Assembly (NCBI GenBank): GCA_000149265.1
Contig: CH003018.1
Span: 1,032,463 to 1,096,462, forward strand
Direction of reading: 5' to 3'
DNA length: 64,000 nucleotides
Origin: Ciona savignyi
Lineage: Eukaryota > Chordata > Ascidiacea > Phlebobranchia > Cionidae
Positions within the stretch are counted from its first letter, which is position 1; each line of letters starts with the position of its first letter. The notes below the pieces were generated by a model that had not been told where the DNA came from, did no database searches, and saw only the letters and a list, made by a program, of their open reading frames with translations. The translations under genes and the position numbers were made by a program. Below are positions 1-13,414 of the stretch, piece after piece.

Positions 1-16
1 CATGTATAATAAGCAC

Positions 17-3000
17 CTGCAGTGACTGATGAATTTGTTTCGCTTCTTCAAGCAGATTTTCAGCCCGGTGCCGGACACCACCAACAGCAGTAGAGAGCGT
101 GTCACGAGCGGTCTTGGTGAGAGCAGTAGAACCAGTCATCGCATCCAAGTCACTAGCCACCTCTTCCAACTCATCAACATAATGGAGGATCTCACTCTCC
201 GTAGCAAACAATGCCTATGTTGGTTGTTCGAGTACTTTAACTAACGAAATTTCATGTCGACACTTAACTCTGGCTCTACTTTACACAAGTAGTTGAGGAT
301 TTTCTATTTTGGCCACAATTATTATCTTAGTATTAAAACCTGATTTACTCAATTTTGGCAGCTACTTTCGCTAAGTAACCGTATGAAATTGATTGGTTAA
401 TTACCATGCAGAAATCAAGTTATTATAAGATTTAAAGTCCCATACAAATAGAATCCAGTATCTATATTATAAAATAAGCATGCTAATATGAAGGTAGAAA
501 TGTACTGCACCTACAACACATACAACCTAACATAGTATGGTTTAGCACTAAGACAACTGACCACCTAGCCCAAATCAAAGAATATATATATGATGCAAAG
601 AATATATAAATTACATGTTAGATCAATTTATTCTTACAAGTAATGGAAATTGTATTTTTGAATTTAAAAAATCTTAATCGTAACAAAATAGAATATGGCT
701 ATTAATCTTATTAATAGGCTATTAATAAATCTTTGATTTATTTTATAATCATATTTTTAGACACATTTTTCCTAATAATATTCTCATATAATTTTTGACA
801 TGCACTTGTAGCTCACATGCAAGATAATAAACATGCCGAATACCTCGTATTGATGGACCATGTAGCTAGCCTGAAGCCAATAAATTAAAATTACAATTAT
901 ATGTGCTGTATACTGAATTAACAATTCATAATTTGAAGAATTATTGTTTGAATTACAAAAAAGGCATAAAAATATGTTTTAATCGGGGGCAATTTTAACC
1001 TGATGTTGTTCAAGTAAATCTCTTGCATGTTCAGGGTTGCTATCAGCTTCAAGAAGCTGCAACTCAGCACTTGCACTGCCCAGCTTGGATTGCACTCTGC
1101 CCAAACAATCCATATATCGCTGCCGGGATTCTAAAGCTTTTTCCAGGTGCGCCTGTGTAATATTGTGTTTCTAATGGGAGGTATCTTTCTAATTAAATAG
1201 AGCGAGGAAAATATCAATCACCTGTCTTGTTTCAATTGCATTTGAAAGTGAGTTATTAAGTTGATCAAGTTGATTTAGTTGATGGTTAAAAGAAGAAGGT
1301 AATTCTTCCCCTTCTTCGTGGTGCCTTTCTCTCTCTTTCTCTCCCATGGCAAACAAAACTCGCAGACGAGATCTCACCTCTTCCTTTGTAATCTAGAACA
1401 CCAATTGAAAAATTGAGTCAAGAAAATTCATAGGAAATTTATCAGTCTAAAAAATAATGCGTAGTTGCCATGAAATCAGGTACCAGATTTATATTTAACT
1501 TTCTCCCTGCATACCATAGTCAATCACAATTTACAATCTACATGGATTTCAACTTCAATGCAATGAAATAATCCAACAAACCTGGAGTTTCTTAATTTCT
1601 TCTTGAACACTTTGTGGGTCAAGTTTCAATGGAACCTCACATTCTAATGCACTCAGTGTTTCATCCAGCCAATGAACCCCCTTCTCCAAATCATCTTGGA
1701 AATCCCTCCGCGATACAATCCTGCCATGATGCTCGATATCACACACAGAAATATTATATACCAACAACACAAACCTCTTTTCTAAATCACGCTGTCGATC
1801 TCCTAAGTTGCCTTGGAGTTTATGCAAAGCAGTACGCAATTTATCCACTTTATTTCTTGTTATAAGTTTGTCCTGTGGTTCCATGTCAGCGCAGAGTTGC
1901 TCGGAAAGTCCGCTCAACGAGCGAAGTTCGATCTTGCAACTTGTTAACGAGGCCGCCATTTGCTGCAGAAAAGATAAGAATTATAAAGATAATTGAGAAA
2001 AAAAAATCAATGTCTGCAATGGGAAGATAAAATATTGCACCTGTGACATAGTGAGCTTATGTTCCACTCTAGTTGGACTTGCAGCGTCTAACTCCCTCTC
2101 ACAATCAGCAATTTGCTCAGATAATTCATGAATTCTTCCTTCAAACCTCTCTCTAGCACATACAACCTCACGGAAATGGTCACAACGCTGACCGCTCTGC
2201 TGAACAAGACGATGGTAGATCGCAGTGGCTTTTAATAATTCTTCTGGTTGCCAAGGCTGTCCCGAGTTTTTGAGGCAATCTCGCATTTTCTCAATGTTGT
2301 CCAACATTGGCTTGCGCTCGGAAAGAGAATGTTGAATTTTCTGCAATAATCCAATTATTAGTATCCAATTGATAATAAATTCCCTTTCAATATTAAAACC
2401 TTGACTTTTTGCAGAAGGATCTGTGCTTGATCAGCGGTGTGTCCTGTAGACATCTGATCAAGTTCCTTCACCATGGTTTGCCCAACCCCAAGATAATCCT
2501 CCAGATCATCGAGAGCCTGGGAATAATTCTTCCTGGATGCCATCATCTCCACCATCCTCTGTGCTTTCTCCTCCGCTGCACCGCACACACTGAGCGATGT
2601 TGAATGATTAAAACCTTTAAATAATTCACAATAAAACACAACGTACTGGTTGAACTGCGCCTGTATATTTTTCACTTTATCAGTCAGTAGATTTTGTTCA
2701 ACATCGGATAGCTGTGGCACGATTTGAAGCGATTTTTCACAGATTTTTGATAAGAGCTCACTGTATTTCGTCGATTCGTTTGTAATTGTCTGAAATTGTA
2801 AATAAACGATGATATTATCAGAATACAAAAACAAAAATGTTGGAGAGTTGTAATACAATAAAGGTCCTTATGTAAAATAGAAACGTGATTATTTAAAAAC
2901 AAATTGTTGTGACCTTGTATTTCCCGAGATGATTTTCAAGGTCGGGGAGTGAAGCGGCGAGATTGACCTCGGGGAAGGTGATGATGTCTGCTTCCTTCAA

Positions 3001-6000
3001 CCACCTCGTGCATCGCTCAACCTCCGCTTGGAAGAGCTCCCGGTCAGCAAGCAGTCGATGCAGATCTTCCAGGTGACTCCTCCATAATTGCTCAACCTCC
3101 TTGTAACTATCTTCCAACCCTGGATGTTTGAGTGTGATGTCACAAAGTGTTTTTATATGGAATTATTCCACTATTTATTATCAACACAGCAGCCATGCTG
3201 AGATGTAGCTCATCAAAGAGATAATGACACTGTATTAATTATTTCTTAAGTCCGGATTTATTTGAATAAAGACGGTTGATTAAATGTGGAATATATACAC
3301 AGCCGGCCCGTTGTCCTAGCGGTTAAGTGCGTCGCCTTTCAATAAAAAGGTGCGAAACTGGTCGCTAGCTAGTCGGTTGTGTCCTTGGGCAAGGCACTTT
3401 ACGGACATTGCCTGAACCCACTGGATTAATGGTTTCTACTAAACTGAGGGAACGTGTGAATCATAAATAATGCACTGCAATAGCTCCGGTAACCCGACAA
3501 TGGGCACGAGGTGATCTGATGATTGCCCAGGTGTTAACCCCTTTGGTTTTCCCATTCACGGGGATAAACATGAATATCCTATCGTATCCCTAGCCACAAC
3601 CATTGAAACACGATATAAAACAACCAAAACAAAAACATCTAATACTAAGCATACATAAGCACTGCAACATTATCAATAAATGTTACAAATAAAGACCCCA
3701 AACCATTGGTTGAAGAAAGCATGTCATCCACCACTTCAATTCAAGCTCCTGGTGACAGAAGCAACCTTATATACCTGATAACTTGCCTCTAACACTAACA
3801 CTTTCCGGCTTTCCCTCGTATATTATCTGGATGCCGGTGGCAATCACTTCTTCCACAGTTGCTTTGTGCCGATCTATTTCTTTATGCAGCATCTGAGAGA
3901 TGTTACATGCAGTCAGATGTCTGCAGTTGGTACAATGGATCGGAAAACTTTGTTGATGTGTCCAATTTTATTTAATTCGCTTATAGACACGAGAGAGTTA
4001 TTTAAGTTAAATGACTAAACAGGTAATATTTGAGTTGCCTCCATATGTTCAAACAGGAAGATCTAAAAATATATATCTTTCTACTTGGTTAAAACAAATA
4101 CCTTGTGTTCTTGTATCATCTTAGCAACTGCATCAGGGAACAATGGAAGTGGTTGTTGCTTCAATAATGCCTCTTTAATATGCTCCAACCAAGCAAGTGC
4201 CTGTACAACAATCACTTATCACACACACGATCATTGCGTCAAACCCCGAGACTCACCTGTTGCGATGTGGACCACAAATCTTTCCGCCGACCAATTGCAT
4301 GACTCAGCGCATTTGACTTGTCATTAGCCGAGGATTGCGCTCTGCGGAACAGCGACTGGATATCGGTGATACAATCGTGAAGCTGGTCACGCTCTGTTGC
4401 GCAGAGACTCAGTGGTAAGGTCTGGTGGCAACTGGTGAGCTCGCCAAACTCATCCTTTCTCTGGCCCAGCTCTTTGCACAACATCTATTATCAAAGTTAA
4501 CAATTAGTTCATTGTTTATCATCCATTGTCAAATTGAAATTCATTAATATTGGCTTAACACATTTGTAGTATAATAAAAATAGATCAATACTAGAGTGTT
4601 AAATTTTATCGAACACAGAAATACTTTCATGGGGTTAATTCTCACTTTTATTAGAAATAAAATCAGTGTCAATAAAAGTTTCAGGAACTGCCATAATGAT
4701 TTTTTATGTTTTTTAGGCAGAACTTAAACGCTAATGACATCACACAAATAGTTCTTACACTGTGCTTCTGTCGTGCAGAGTTAAGATCCTCCACGCTGAG
4801 GGTCATTGGTACCGGGTCGGCAACTTTATCAAGCAGCGCCATCAACCACGAGCGCGTTGAGTCGAGCTGGCGACGATAATCAACAAGTTCGTACAACGTT
4901 GTTTCGAGCAGTTGAACCCGAGATTGAAGCTTCTGCTCGGACTCTAACCATCTCTGGTTCAAGTGACTGTGTAAAATGGGGGTTGGTTTGCCAACTATTT
5001 GGATGGTTCAAGTGTAAACACTACTGATTGCTATTATATAGTTAGTTCACCATGTATATGTGGCGACAACATTATTAATACACTAAGGTATACATATGGA
5101 CAAGATCACATACAAAACAACGACAAAACTCTACCTAGAAATAACAAATACAGTGATAACCATAATAATCAATGCAACTTTCTCACCGGACTTTGTCCTC
5201 CACCATTTCAGAATCGTGCTCACTCATGCGCGGAGTCAACAAATCAAGTCGTTCAGCAAGTTGATCCAAAGCGCTTCGTGATCTCTGCATCTCATCAACC
5301 AACGACTGAACAACATTTTAGTGATTTTAACAAGTATGGAACAATATTTTGGTCAAAAATAACTGATATAGTTTGTTCTACGACAGTAGTTTGGAATTAA
5401 ATGCACCAAATATGTCAGGCAAAACCTACACCAACCTTTGCCTTCTCCAGCCTTATTTCTGTGTTGTCTGTGATATTGCGTGAGATTTGCTCAGCATCTG
5501 CTTGGAACCGCTGTGTGAGCGCTTCTGCCCTAGCCAGGTGGCTGGTAATAAAATCATTTGTAAAATATAAAACTATCACGGTATGCGAGTCGAGTTAACC
5601 ACTTGGAGGAAAATTACTGCATTTGTAACCTGGTAGATTCTTGGCTACGTCACAATCTTAAAGCCAAATTTTTTATTTTCACAGTAAAATTAAAATAAAA
5701 TCAACACTTTTTCACCGTGAATTATCAACCCGTTACACATGATAATGATGATTATAACCAACAATTATCTTATTCCCACCCTACAAATAAACATAACATG
5801 ATATCTTACTCATTTATAAGATAAGCTTGCCATAAAATCAACTAGGTATATGTAAATAAAGAATCAAAGAAGGTAAAATTGTAACCAACCTGTTAAAATC
5901 TTCAGTCGCATTTAAATTTTTTTGCTGTAGCAGAAACAAGTTGCTGGACATTGAATGCAATCTCTCCCAGTGACAAATAAGATCGCTGAATTCACTATCA

Positions 6001-6638
6001 CTTTCAACTTCTGCCATAGATAATACATCTTATATAAACAATACATTTGCTACTAAAGCAACATTACTCATAGCTTTATTTTGTGGACAGAAACTTCAAA
6101 ATATATCTTTATTTTAGTTTTGACCACGAATCAAAACAAATTTTGTCATTTGATTTTACAAATATAAAGTCAATACCTCGCCCAAGTAGACTTGCATAAT
6201 TCTCCTCAATAATCAATATCATCGACCTCTTGTCACGGACTTCATCATAAACGTTACGACACCTAGTGGCATGATCTTTGGCAGCAGCAGACGAGGGCTC
6301 GGCGTGAGCAACTTCCAGTTTGTTGATCGTCTGCTCTGTAGTGTGCAACCACGTCTGAAGGAAGTAGGAAGTTTAATTTAATTTTTCAGAAAACGAATTT
6401 AGGGTTGCACTTTAATTCACCACTACAAATGTTTAGGATTCAGGTTCTATAAACCAGAAACATATTTTTCTTTTGTATCTTGAGTTTAAATACAACATAT
6501 CAAAAATCCCAGAATTTTAATAGATATAAGTCATAGCAACTATTTGTTAAAACAACAAATTATGAGATCCATATTTTCCTATTATTTTGTACTTTTATAT
6601 AAATCTTTTTTATGAGTACATACTGGAAACTGGAATCT

Positions 6639-6672
<34 letters not shown>

Positions 6673-9600
6673 TAACCACTGCATTTAATATTCATGTTGA
6701 ACCATTATGGATTTGACTTGAATTCGATTCTGGAGTCAACTACAAGTTAATTCTACAGTCAAAACTTTCAACATAGCAAAAATACAAGGATTTAACTTAC
6801 TTTAAACTGCTGCTGCAAATCCATAGTTTTTTGCCACTCTACTTCAACTTGTTTGGCTCGAATCAACATTTGTTCCAATTCCTCTTTCAACTGTATGAAC
6901 TTGTCCATCAACAAGGGACCTTCATCAGATGCTCGCGACACAGAATCATCAAGAGCAAGTTCTTTGCCTGAATTACACATTCGTGTCATATATTTGGTGC
7001 ATTTTATTCTGCATCTATCTTTATAATTACGGTCCAACCCACTTTTGATGTCCTCGATGGCCATGTTGATGTCTTTGACACGCTGTTGTGCCTCGTACAG
7101 ACTCATCGGGGGGTAAGCATTCGCCACCAAGATCGTTGATCTGCGCTCACTCAGCCATGCTTCCAATTGACCAATCCGAATGCTTAGATCATGTTTCCGA
7201 TGTACCACGTCAGTAATCCTCTTTAGAAGTTGAGAAGCCGCATCTTTAACACTTTCGTAAGTCGCCTGCATACATAAAGCTTCATGTAACAACATTAAGT
7301 TAAACATTATTTTGGAGTAATTGGCCTTTTATCGCCTACATTTATGGTGCCAACCCTATACAAGACCGCCAATATTAAACAAATTTAAATCAAATTCCAC
7401 GGACCTGGAGACTTGAAACTTGGTTTTGTATAGCGGCATCAAGTGGTGCTCTGTTGTCCTCTTCATACTCATTAAGGAGTTTTTTGCCGAGCGCAGATGT
7501 AGCCTGAACTTCACTCTTAAAGTTTGTGATCTCCTCCTGTACTCCGGTATACTCCCGCAGCTGATCTTCTAGCTCGGATGCGGGGAACGATTCCGATGTG
7601 ATGTCCTGGGAGGAGGCAGCCATGATCTGCGAGGATTTATTGAGCAGCCACTTCTCAGCCGTCTGCATGGCGTCATGATATTCCTGATGCGTCTTCACCT
7701 GCGTGAACACAACGTCGTTTCAGATATCAATGTCAACTATGACAAGATAGCAAAGCAAGGCAATATATTGTGAATATATATTGTCATAATGAGGAAATAT
7801 ATTGTGACAACCGCCAGTCTAACCCACGAACCTTTATTTTCAATTCATCAACTCGTTGCTGGCTCATTTGCGCCACTCGCTGGAACTTCTCATTGATTTG
7901 TTCAATATCACGTGATTCGCTTGGCTGGGTGAGCCGAGCCGCCTTTATCTCGATGTCCTGTAGCGCCTCCTTGTGCTTGTTTATCTCCTCTTGATATCCA
8001 ATATGTCTGGGCGTAAAAAACAGTTTGCCATTATATTCCACAATCTCCGGTCATTTTTTACTGCCAATCATTGCAAAACACAGAAGTTGGGTCGGAAAAT
8101 TTAGAACAGCCATGTTATTTTAACAAAAAAGATTAAATTACTAAAAAACTAAAAACACAAAACTATTTTAAAGCTCGCTATGATTTAGCTCAGAATAAAC
8201 TTCCAAACTTGATCACCTTGCCAACTGAGCTTTCTTCTCGAACAGCTCATACTTTATATCAGGTTTGACGTGAACTTTCGTTGAAATCTCATCCAACCAA
8301 CGCTTCACTGATTCCACAGAGCTCTCGTACTCCACCTGGTGGTGAAGTGTCCGTCGGAGAGATCTCAGGGCTGATTGGATCCTCGTATAAAGATCCTGTC
8401 CACCAGAGGTAACATTTGTGATTTAGTAATATTACTTTTTGTCTAAAAATGACAATTTGTGGTGAAATACAGGGGTTGCTAAAATAAATGTATTATTAGG
8501 TCTGATAAACTGAATTGAAAATTATTCAAATTATGAACACGATGGTGTTAATATGGGTCGCTACCATACGTTGCACAACAGTAGTTTCTCCTATTTTTGC
8601 TCGTTGCTATTAATTTTGCAGCATAAGCCACACTGTCTTTAATCATACTGCTAACATAAAACTACAGTACAACAAAGCAGTTGGAATTCTTTAAGCAAGT
8701 TGTACATATTGTAAACTATTTAAGACCTGAAAATCATCTTGTTGGTCGACAATTTGTTCCCGCATTGTGGCTTGGAATTCACTGCTGATGACTTGCGATA
8801 ATTTGCTTGATTTGTCAGCGATTTGGGACAAATCTGGTTTCTTCGACTCAAATTCCAACAGCAACTCATCAAGTCTTGAACAACTTTCCTGTTTTCATTG
8901 ATTTGTTTTAAATAAAAACAATATCATGTTAAACTTGTAAAAAGACACAAATTATTATTATAGAGTTTTTCTAACAAAATTGAGTGCCTTTTTAACACCC
9001 TACAAAATAAAAGTAGAATATTATAAAAATTAAATTGTTGTGTTAAAAACTTCTTAGAAAAAGAAAATACCAAGAATGAAGTTTTATTCTTCACACAATG
9101 TACTGTTTTTAACACCCATATTAAATAAAAAGTGGAATATTACAATAAAAATAATATAGATATTTACTTGGGTATTCTCAGCATGGAGGTTCTCAGGTAA
9201 TGTGTGCACGACGAAGCGCTCTGATGCATTGGTGAGCCAGTGATCAAACTTGTCACTCTGTTCTTGGTACTCTCCCTGCAGTTGTAGTGTGGCTGTGAGC
9301 GTCCGCAACCTGTCTTTACTTCGCATCAGTAATGACTGGAAGCGTGAGCTCAGTTCTGCCACCTGCCAAGTTCAAATGTGTCGGTCAATAATGCGGTTTA
9401 TTTCTTGTTCAAAAAAATTAAATATCTTAAACTGAACTTTTAAATTAAATTATAAATATTTGACATTTATAAAAATATACAAAATTGCATCTTTAGGGAA
9501 CTTACCAAGATCCTGATAAGGAAATGTTTAATTTTTGATATGTTTTTCATAAAGAATATTTAAAATGAGCAAAAATGTTAACAAACCCAACAATAATATT

Positions 9601-12600
9601 TCACATTTGATAACCAAAAAATAAACATACACTAACCTGCTTGCTCATGCTACCATCAGATGGGGCACATGATTCAATAAGAATTTGAGCAGCTTTGTTT
9701 AGTTTTTCCAACTTGTTTTGGTTGGCAGTGATTTCGTCACTGTACGCTCTGTAGCGCTGAAGTGATTCCTTGTTCTCTTCGAGGTCACAACTTAGAATTA
9801 TCTGGAAGTGAAGGATCAATGCAAATTAATCAAAATTAAAACAAGGCACTAACAGTGTTACATTTTTGCTTTGCTTTTGATAATAATATCAACCAAAATA
9901 AGAGCAAATGATGAATAAATGTTTGAAAATGAAGTGATTAATAAATGTTTGAAAATGAAGTGATTAATAAATGTTTGAAAATGTAGTGATGAATAAATGA
10001 TTGAAAAGAAAATCAAACCTGAGCATCCGGACATTGCTCCATGGCAGTGATCCAATCAACAAACTCTGCACTGATCTTCTCATATTTCCCCGTTTCCTCA
10101 ATTATCTTCTGGATGCGAGAAATCGCTGCGCTCAGTGAGCTCCGATATATATTCCACTCTTCACGAAGATTCTGAACAGCAAATAAACATAAAATATTCT
10201 GTCTACTCATTTCAACAGTTAAACTGTAATATAAAATTACAATGAAAAGGAATGATATGCTTGTGTTGACATGAAAATCAATATAATTGACATGGGATAA
10301 GTTTTATGACATTCTAAAATACTCAAGCAGCTATTGACCCTTAAATTATGATATCATATTAATTAGGAATAAGTGGAATAAGTGCTTTTAGAGCAACCTG
10401 AAGTTGAAGTTTAACAGTTTTATCTCCAGTACTTTTCTTCCCTGCATTGAATGCTTGCTTCAGTTTGTCCTCACCTTCTGGAATCTCGGATTCAATTGAT
10501 TGAAGACACTGTGGAATAATACCAAGCATTAATACGGACAAATAAGATATGTTGCTGGTTACTCTGGAAGCCGAACACACTGCTAACAAATCTTTAAGTT
10601 TATCCTCTTTTGTCTAAAATACAAAAAAATAACACATTTATTGAAATAAAAACAAGATAATAAGGCAAAACAACCAGTTAAAATAAATGCAACAAATTTT
10701 GTAAAAATGTAACGATATAAAGAGCTGAATATAAGAAAAAGCATGACCTATACTGAGAAGTAATATTTAGGAGAAGGTATGACCTGTATTGAAACCAGAG
10801 TGAAAATGAAAAAACCTAAAAGGAAATTTCACCAATGAACATACAACCTTAGTATTGATTAAACCATCGTGTTTATATAATAGGTGGCTTTAGTTAAGCA
10901 CAACTTATGTGCGATAGGTACTTATGTTTGCCGACATATACGACGATATAGATGATAGGTCAATGTACACGGCAATGATATAGGCTGAATGCATAAGAGC
11001 AGTGAATTACCCTGAGGTTTTCCTTCATCAGTTCCACAGCACATGACTCATCACCAAGTTTAAACAACTCAACCGGTTTGCCGGAAAACCAATCAGTGAA
11101 GACATGAAGAGCTTCATGGTAGGACTTGGAGCTCTCAGCCACACTTTCCGCATCGTTCAACAGCTCTATAGAAGGTATGATTGAACACTGTCCTCCATAT
11201 ACACGCAGCATACTTTAAGTGTTAATAAATACCAAATTGCTCTCTATAATAGCACATTTTTAAATAGGATAGAACATAATGGAAATTGTGTTCTGTAGAT
11301 CGCCAATATATGATTGGCAACAAACTAAGCACTTATCTAAAGAAAACTGTGTCAGAAATTTTGATCGAACAGCCATTAGCGTCATCTGGATTGCCTCTGT
11401 TTTATTTAAAATAACATAATAATAAAAAGGCTTATGCATTAATGTAATCAGAGTTTCATATTTGGAATACTGAGAAAGTCAGGTTGCCGATGCTAGTACA
11501 TATTTGTTATTTTTATAACATTTTTTAAATATAGTACAAAAAATTAAAAACAAATTGCATACAGGTTGTTTCTTATTGTAGGTTGTGATGAGCTCATTAA
11601 ACATGACTTAGATTTGCGAACAAATAAGAGATACAACATACCTTGTGCCTTGTTTAGAAGTTCCTGATAGATATCCCGTAACTCTGCTGTATCAACCCTA
11701 GTGCCTCCTGCGTCTCCTGTAAAACTCGCCACTTTATTCGCACAGCGCTGCACATTCTCCACCACGGACGACTTGGCTTTGATCTCCCGATACAAAGCAC
11801 TGCATTTTTCCAACTCACTCAGCCACGATTCACTTGATAAGCTCTGGAATGATATCCACGCAAAATAAAGAACAAAGAAAAAGTACGATATAGTAAGCAA
11901 AACTACTGACACATAGTGTTTTTAAACCTTTAATATATGCACAAGTATCTTGGACATGGCAATATAAAGAACAATTATGTTGAAACATGATAATATATAA
12001 TACCAAGTTTAAGAAGAAGGATTTAAGTTGCTAAAAATGTGTGTCAAAGTGTTTGGGTGTTTTAAATGGACTCTCTTTTTCTGACACTAAGTATATAAAT
12101 AATAAATATTTTTTACATATCAACAAATTTTTTGACCAACCTGGTTTAATCTTTCGGATTTTTCTGCTTGAATATTATTTTCAGATTGTTCAAGCCATGA
12201 CTGTGCATGTTTAAGTGCTGAGTCATATTCCTCCCACAGTTCAATCCCAGAGGATAGTTTAGTCCTGTAAAATTAAAGCGTTAAAGTATAAAGCTATCAT
12301 CACATGGAAGAAAAGCAAAAAACTTATTAAACTCATATTTGAGTGTTTAGAAAGCTGAGTAACAACGTACTTCCATGTGAGTGCTTGCTGTAGATGGCTC
12401 TCCCATGAAGCTTGTAAGCTTTGCATTTGTACTTGCAGTGCATGTCTACCCTTCATTGCAGTGCTTTCAAGTAGTTTCTCTCCCCGACCTAGAAGTCATT
12501 TAAATAATAATATTATCATAGGATGAAAGATTCATGTTTATCCCTGTGCATAGAAAAATGTAAGGTTCGTTATCACACAGCTGTCATCCAAGACTATTTT

Positions 12601-13414
12601 AACATGTTGAGTATCATTGAGGTATTTTTTAATTTTGGTAAAACCCATCATTCGACTAGATTTAGTCATGGGCCAATAAATGCCTTGACCAAGGACACAA
12701 CCTGATAGCTAGCCCCCAGTTTTCATTCTTAATCTATTTTTAATTCTATCAACTGAAAGGTGAAACACTAACCCACTAAGCTATTCTGCCGGATAAGTAT
12801 GTAAAGTAAGAACTATATTGACTAAAATCCAATGCCTAGAGAAAGTAATATGTGTTTGGAAGATTGGGCAGTTCCATAACTTCCATTTTACTTCGGTCAT
12901 TAAGCTCATTTAACTCACAGTTTAAAATTAGTGGGAACGATACCAGCAGTTAGCTTATCGACTGTGTCCTATGAGAAGGCAGTGAATAATACATCTACCC
13001 GGTGGTTTAATAGGTTAAAAAACTGTAGCAAAGTTTCAATTACAGTGCAAGAGCTGTGATGATGGTAATTTAACCAGAGGAACAAGGTATCTGATGATTG
13101 CTTGTTAAAACCCTGACGTCTTTCAAAGACTAAGATAAAATATAAAGAACCAAATCGATCCTAATTAAGATTTGAATCAATATTTTAAGTATCTTACCCA
13201 TCATGATGTTGATCTTGATCTCGCCATCTTGTCTTGTTCCGAGCAGAACGTCCATCTTCCCTCGTCTCTGCTCCAACATCACCTTCCCTCCAGCAAGATT
13301 GGAGTATGACTCCACCCGGTGGTGGAAATCTTGCAGCCATTCCTGACATTCCACTATCGCCATCTGGTGGCTCTGATGCTCGTGAAGATGCTGCTCACTT
13401 CGCTTCAGCGAATC
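17..13414 (-). CDS. SYNE: Nesprin exons 65-97: third spectrin-repeat block, running off the left edge
   Basis: Residues about 3271-5112. Exons: 13198-13414, 12371-12488, 12141-12264, 11642-11843, 11011-11165, 10563-10613, 10398-10508, 10019-10171, 9637-9801, 9168-9362, 8727-8888, 8217-8395, 7832-8006, 7405-7698, 7031-7265, 6801-6967, 6177-6354, 5890-6010, 5436-5541, 5187-5305, 4759-4951, 4257-4484, 4102-4200, 3802-3892, 2914-3119, 2647-2789, 2400-2589, 2041-2340, 1775-1962, 1582-1720, 1222-1392, 1000-1152, 17-214. The exon at 17-214 ends in phase 0 with a GT donor at the left edge, so the gene continues. Helix A-like motifs include DWFSGKPVEL, HWLTNASERF, RWLDEISTKV and EKWLLNKSSQI. Introns 1721-1774, 2590-2646, 6968-7030 and 10509-10562 are stop-free multiples of three. 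Intron 215-999 is AT-rich with nothing recognisable; introns 10614-11010, 11166-11641 and 11844-12140 likewise. Confidence 0.9.
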
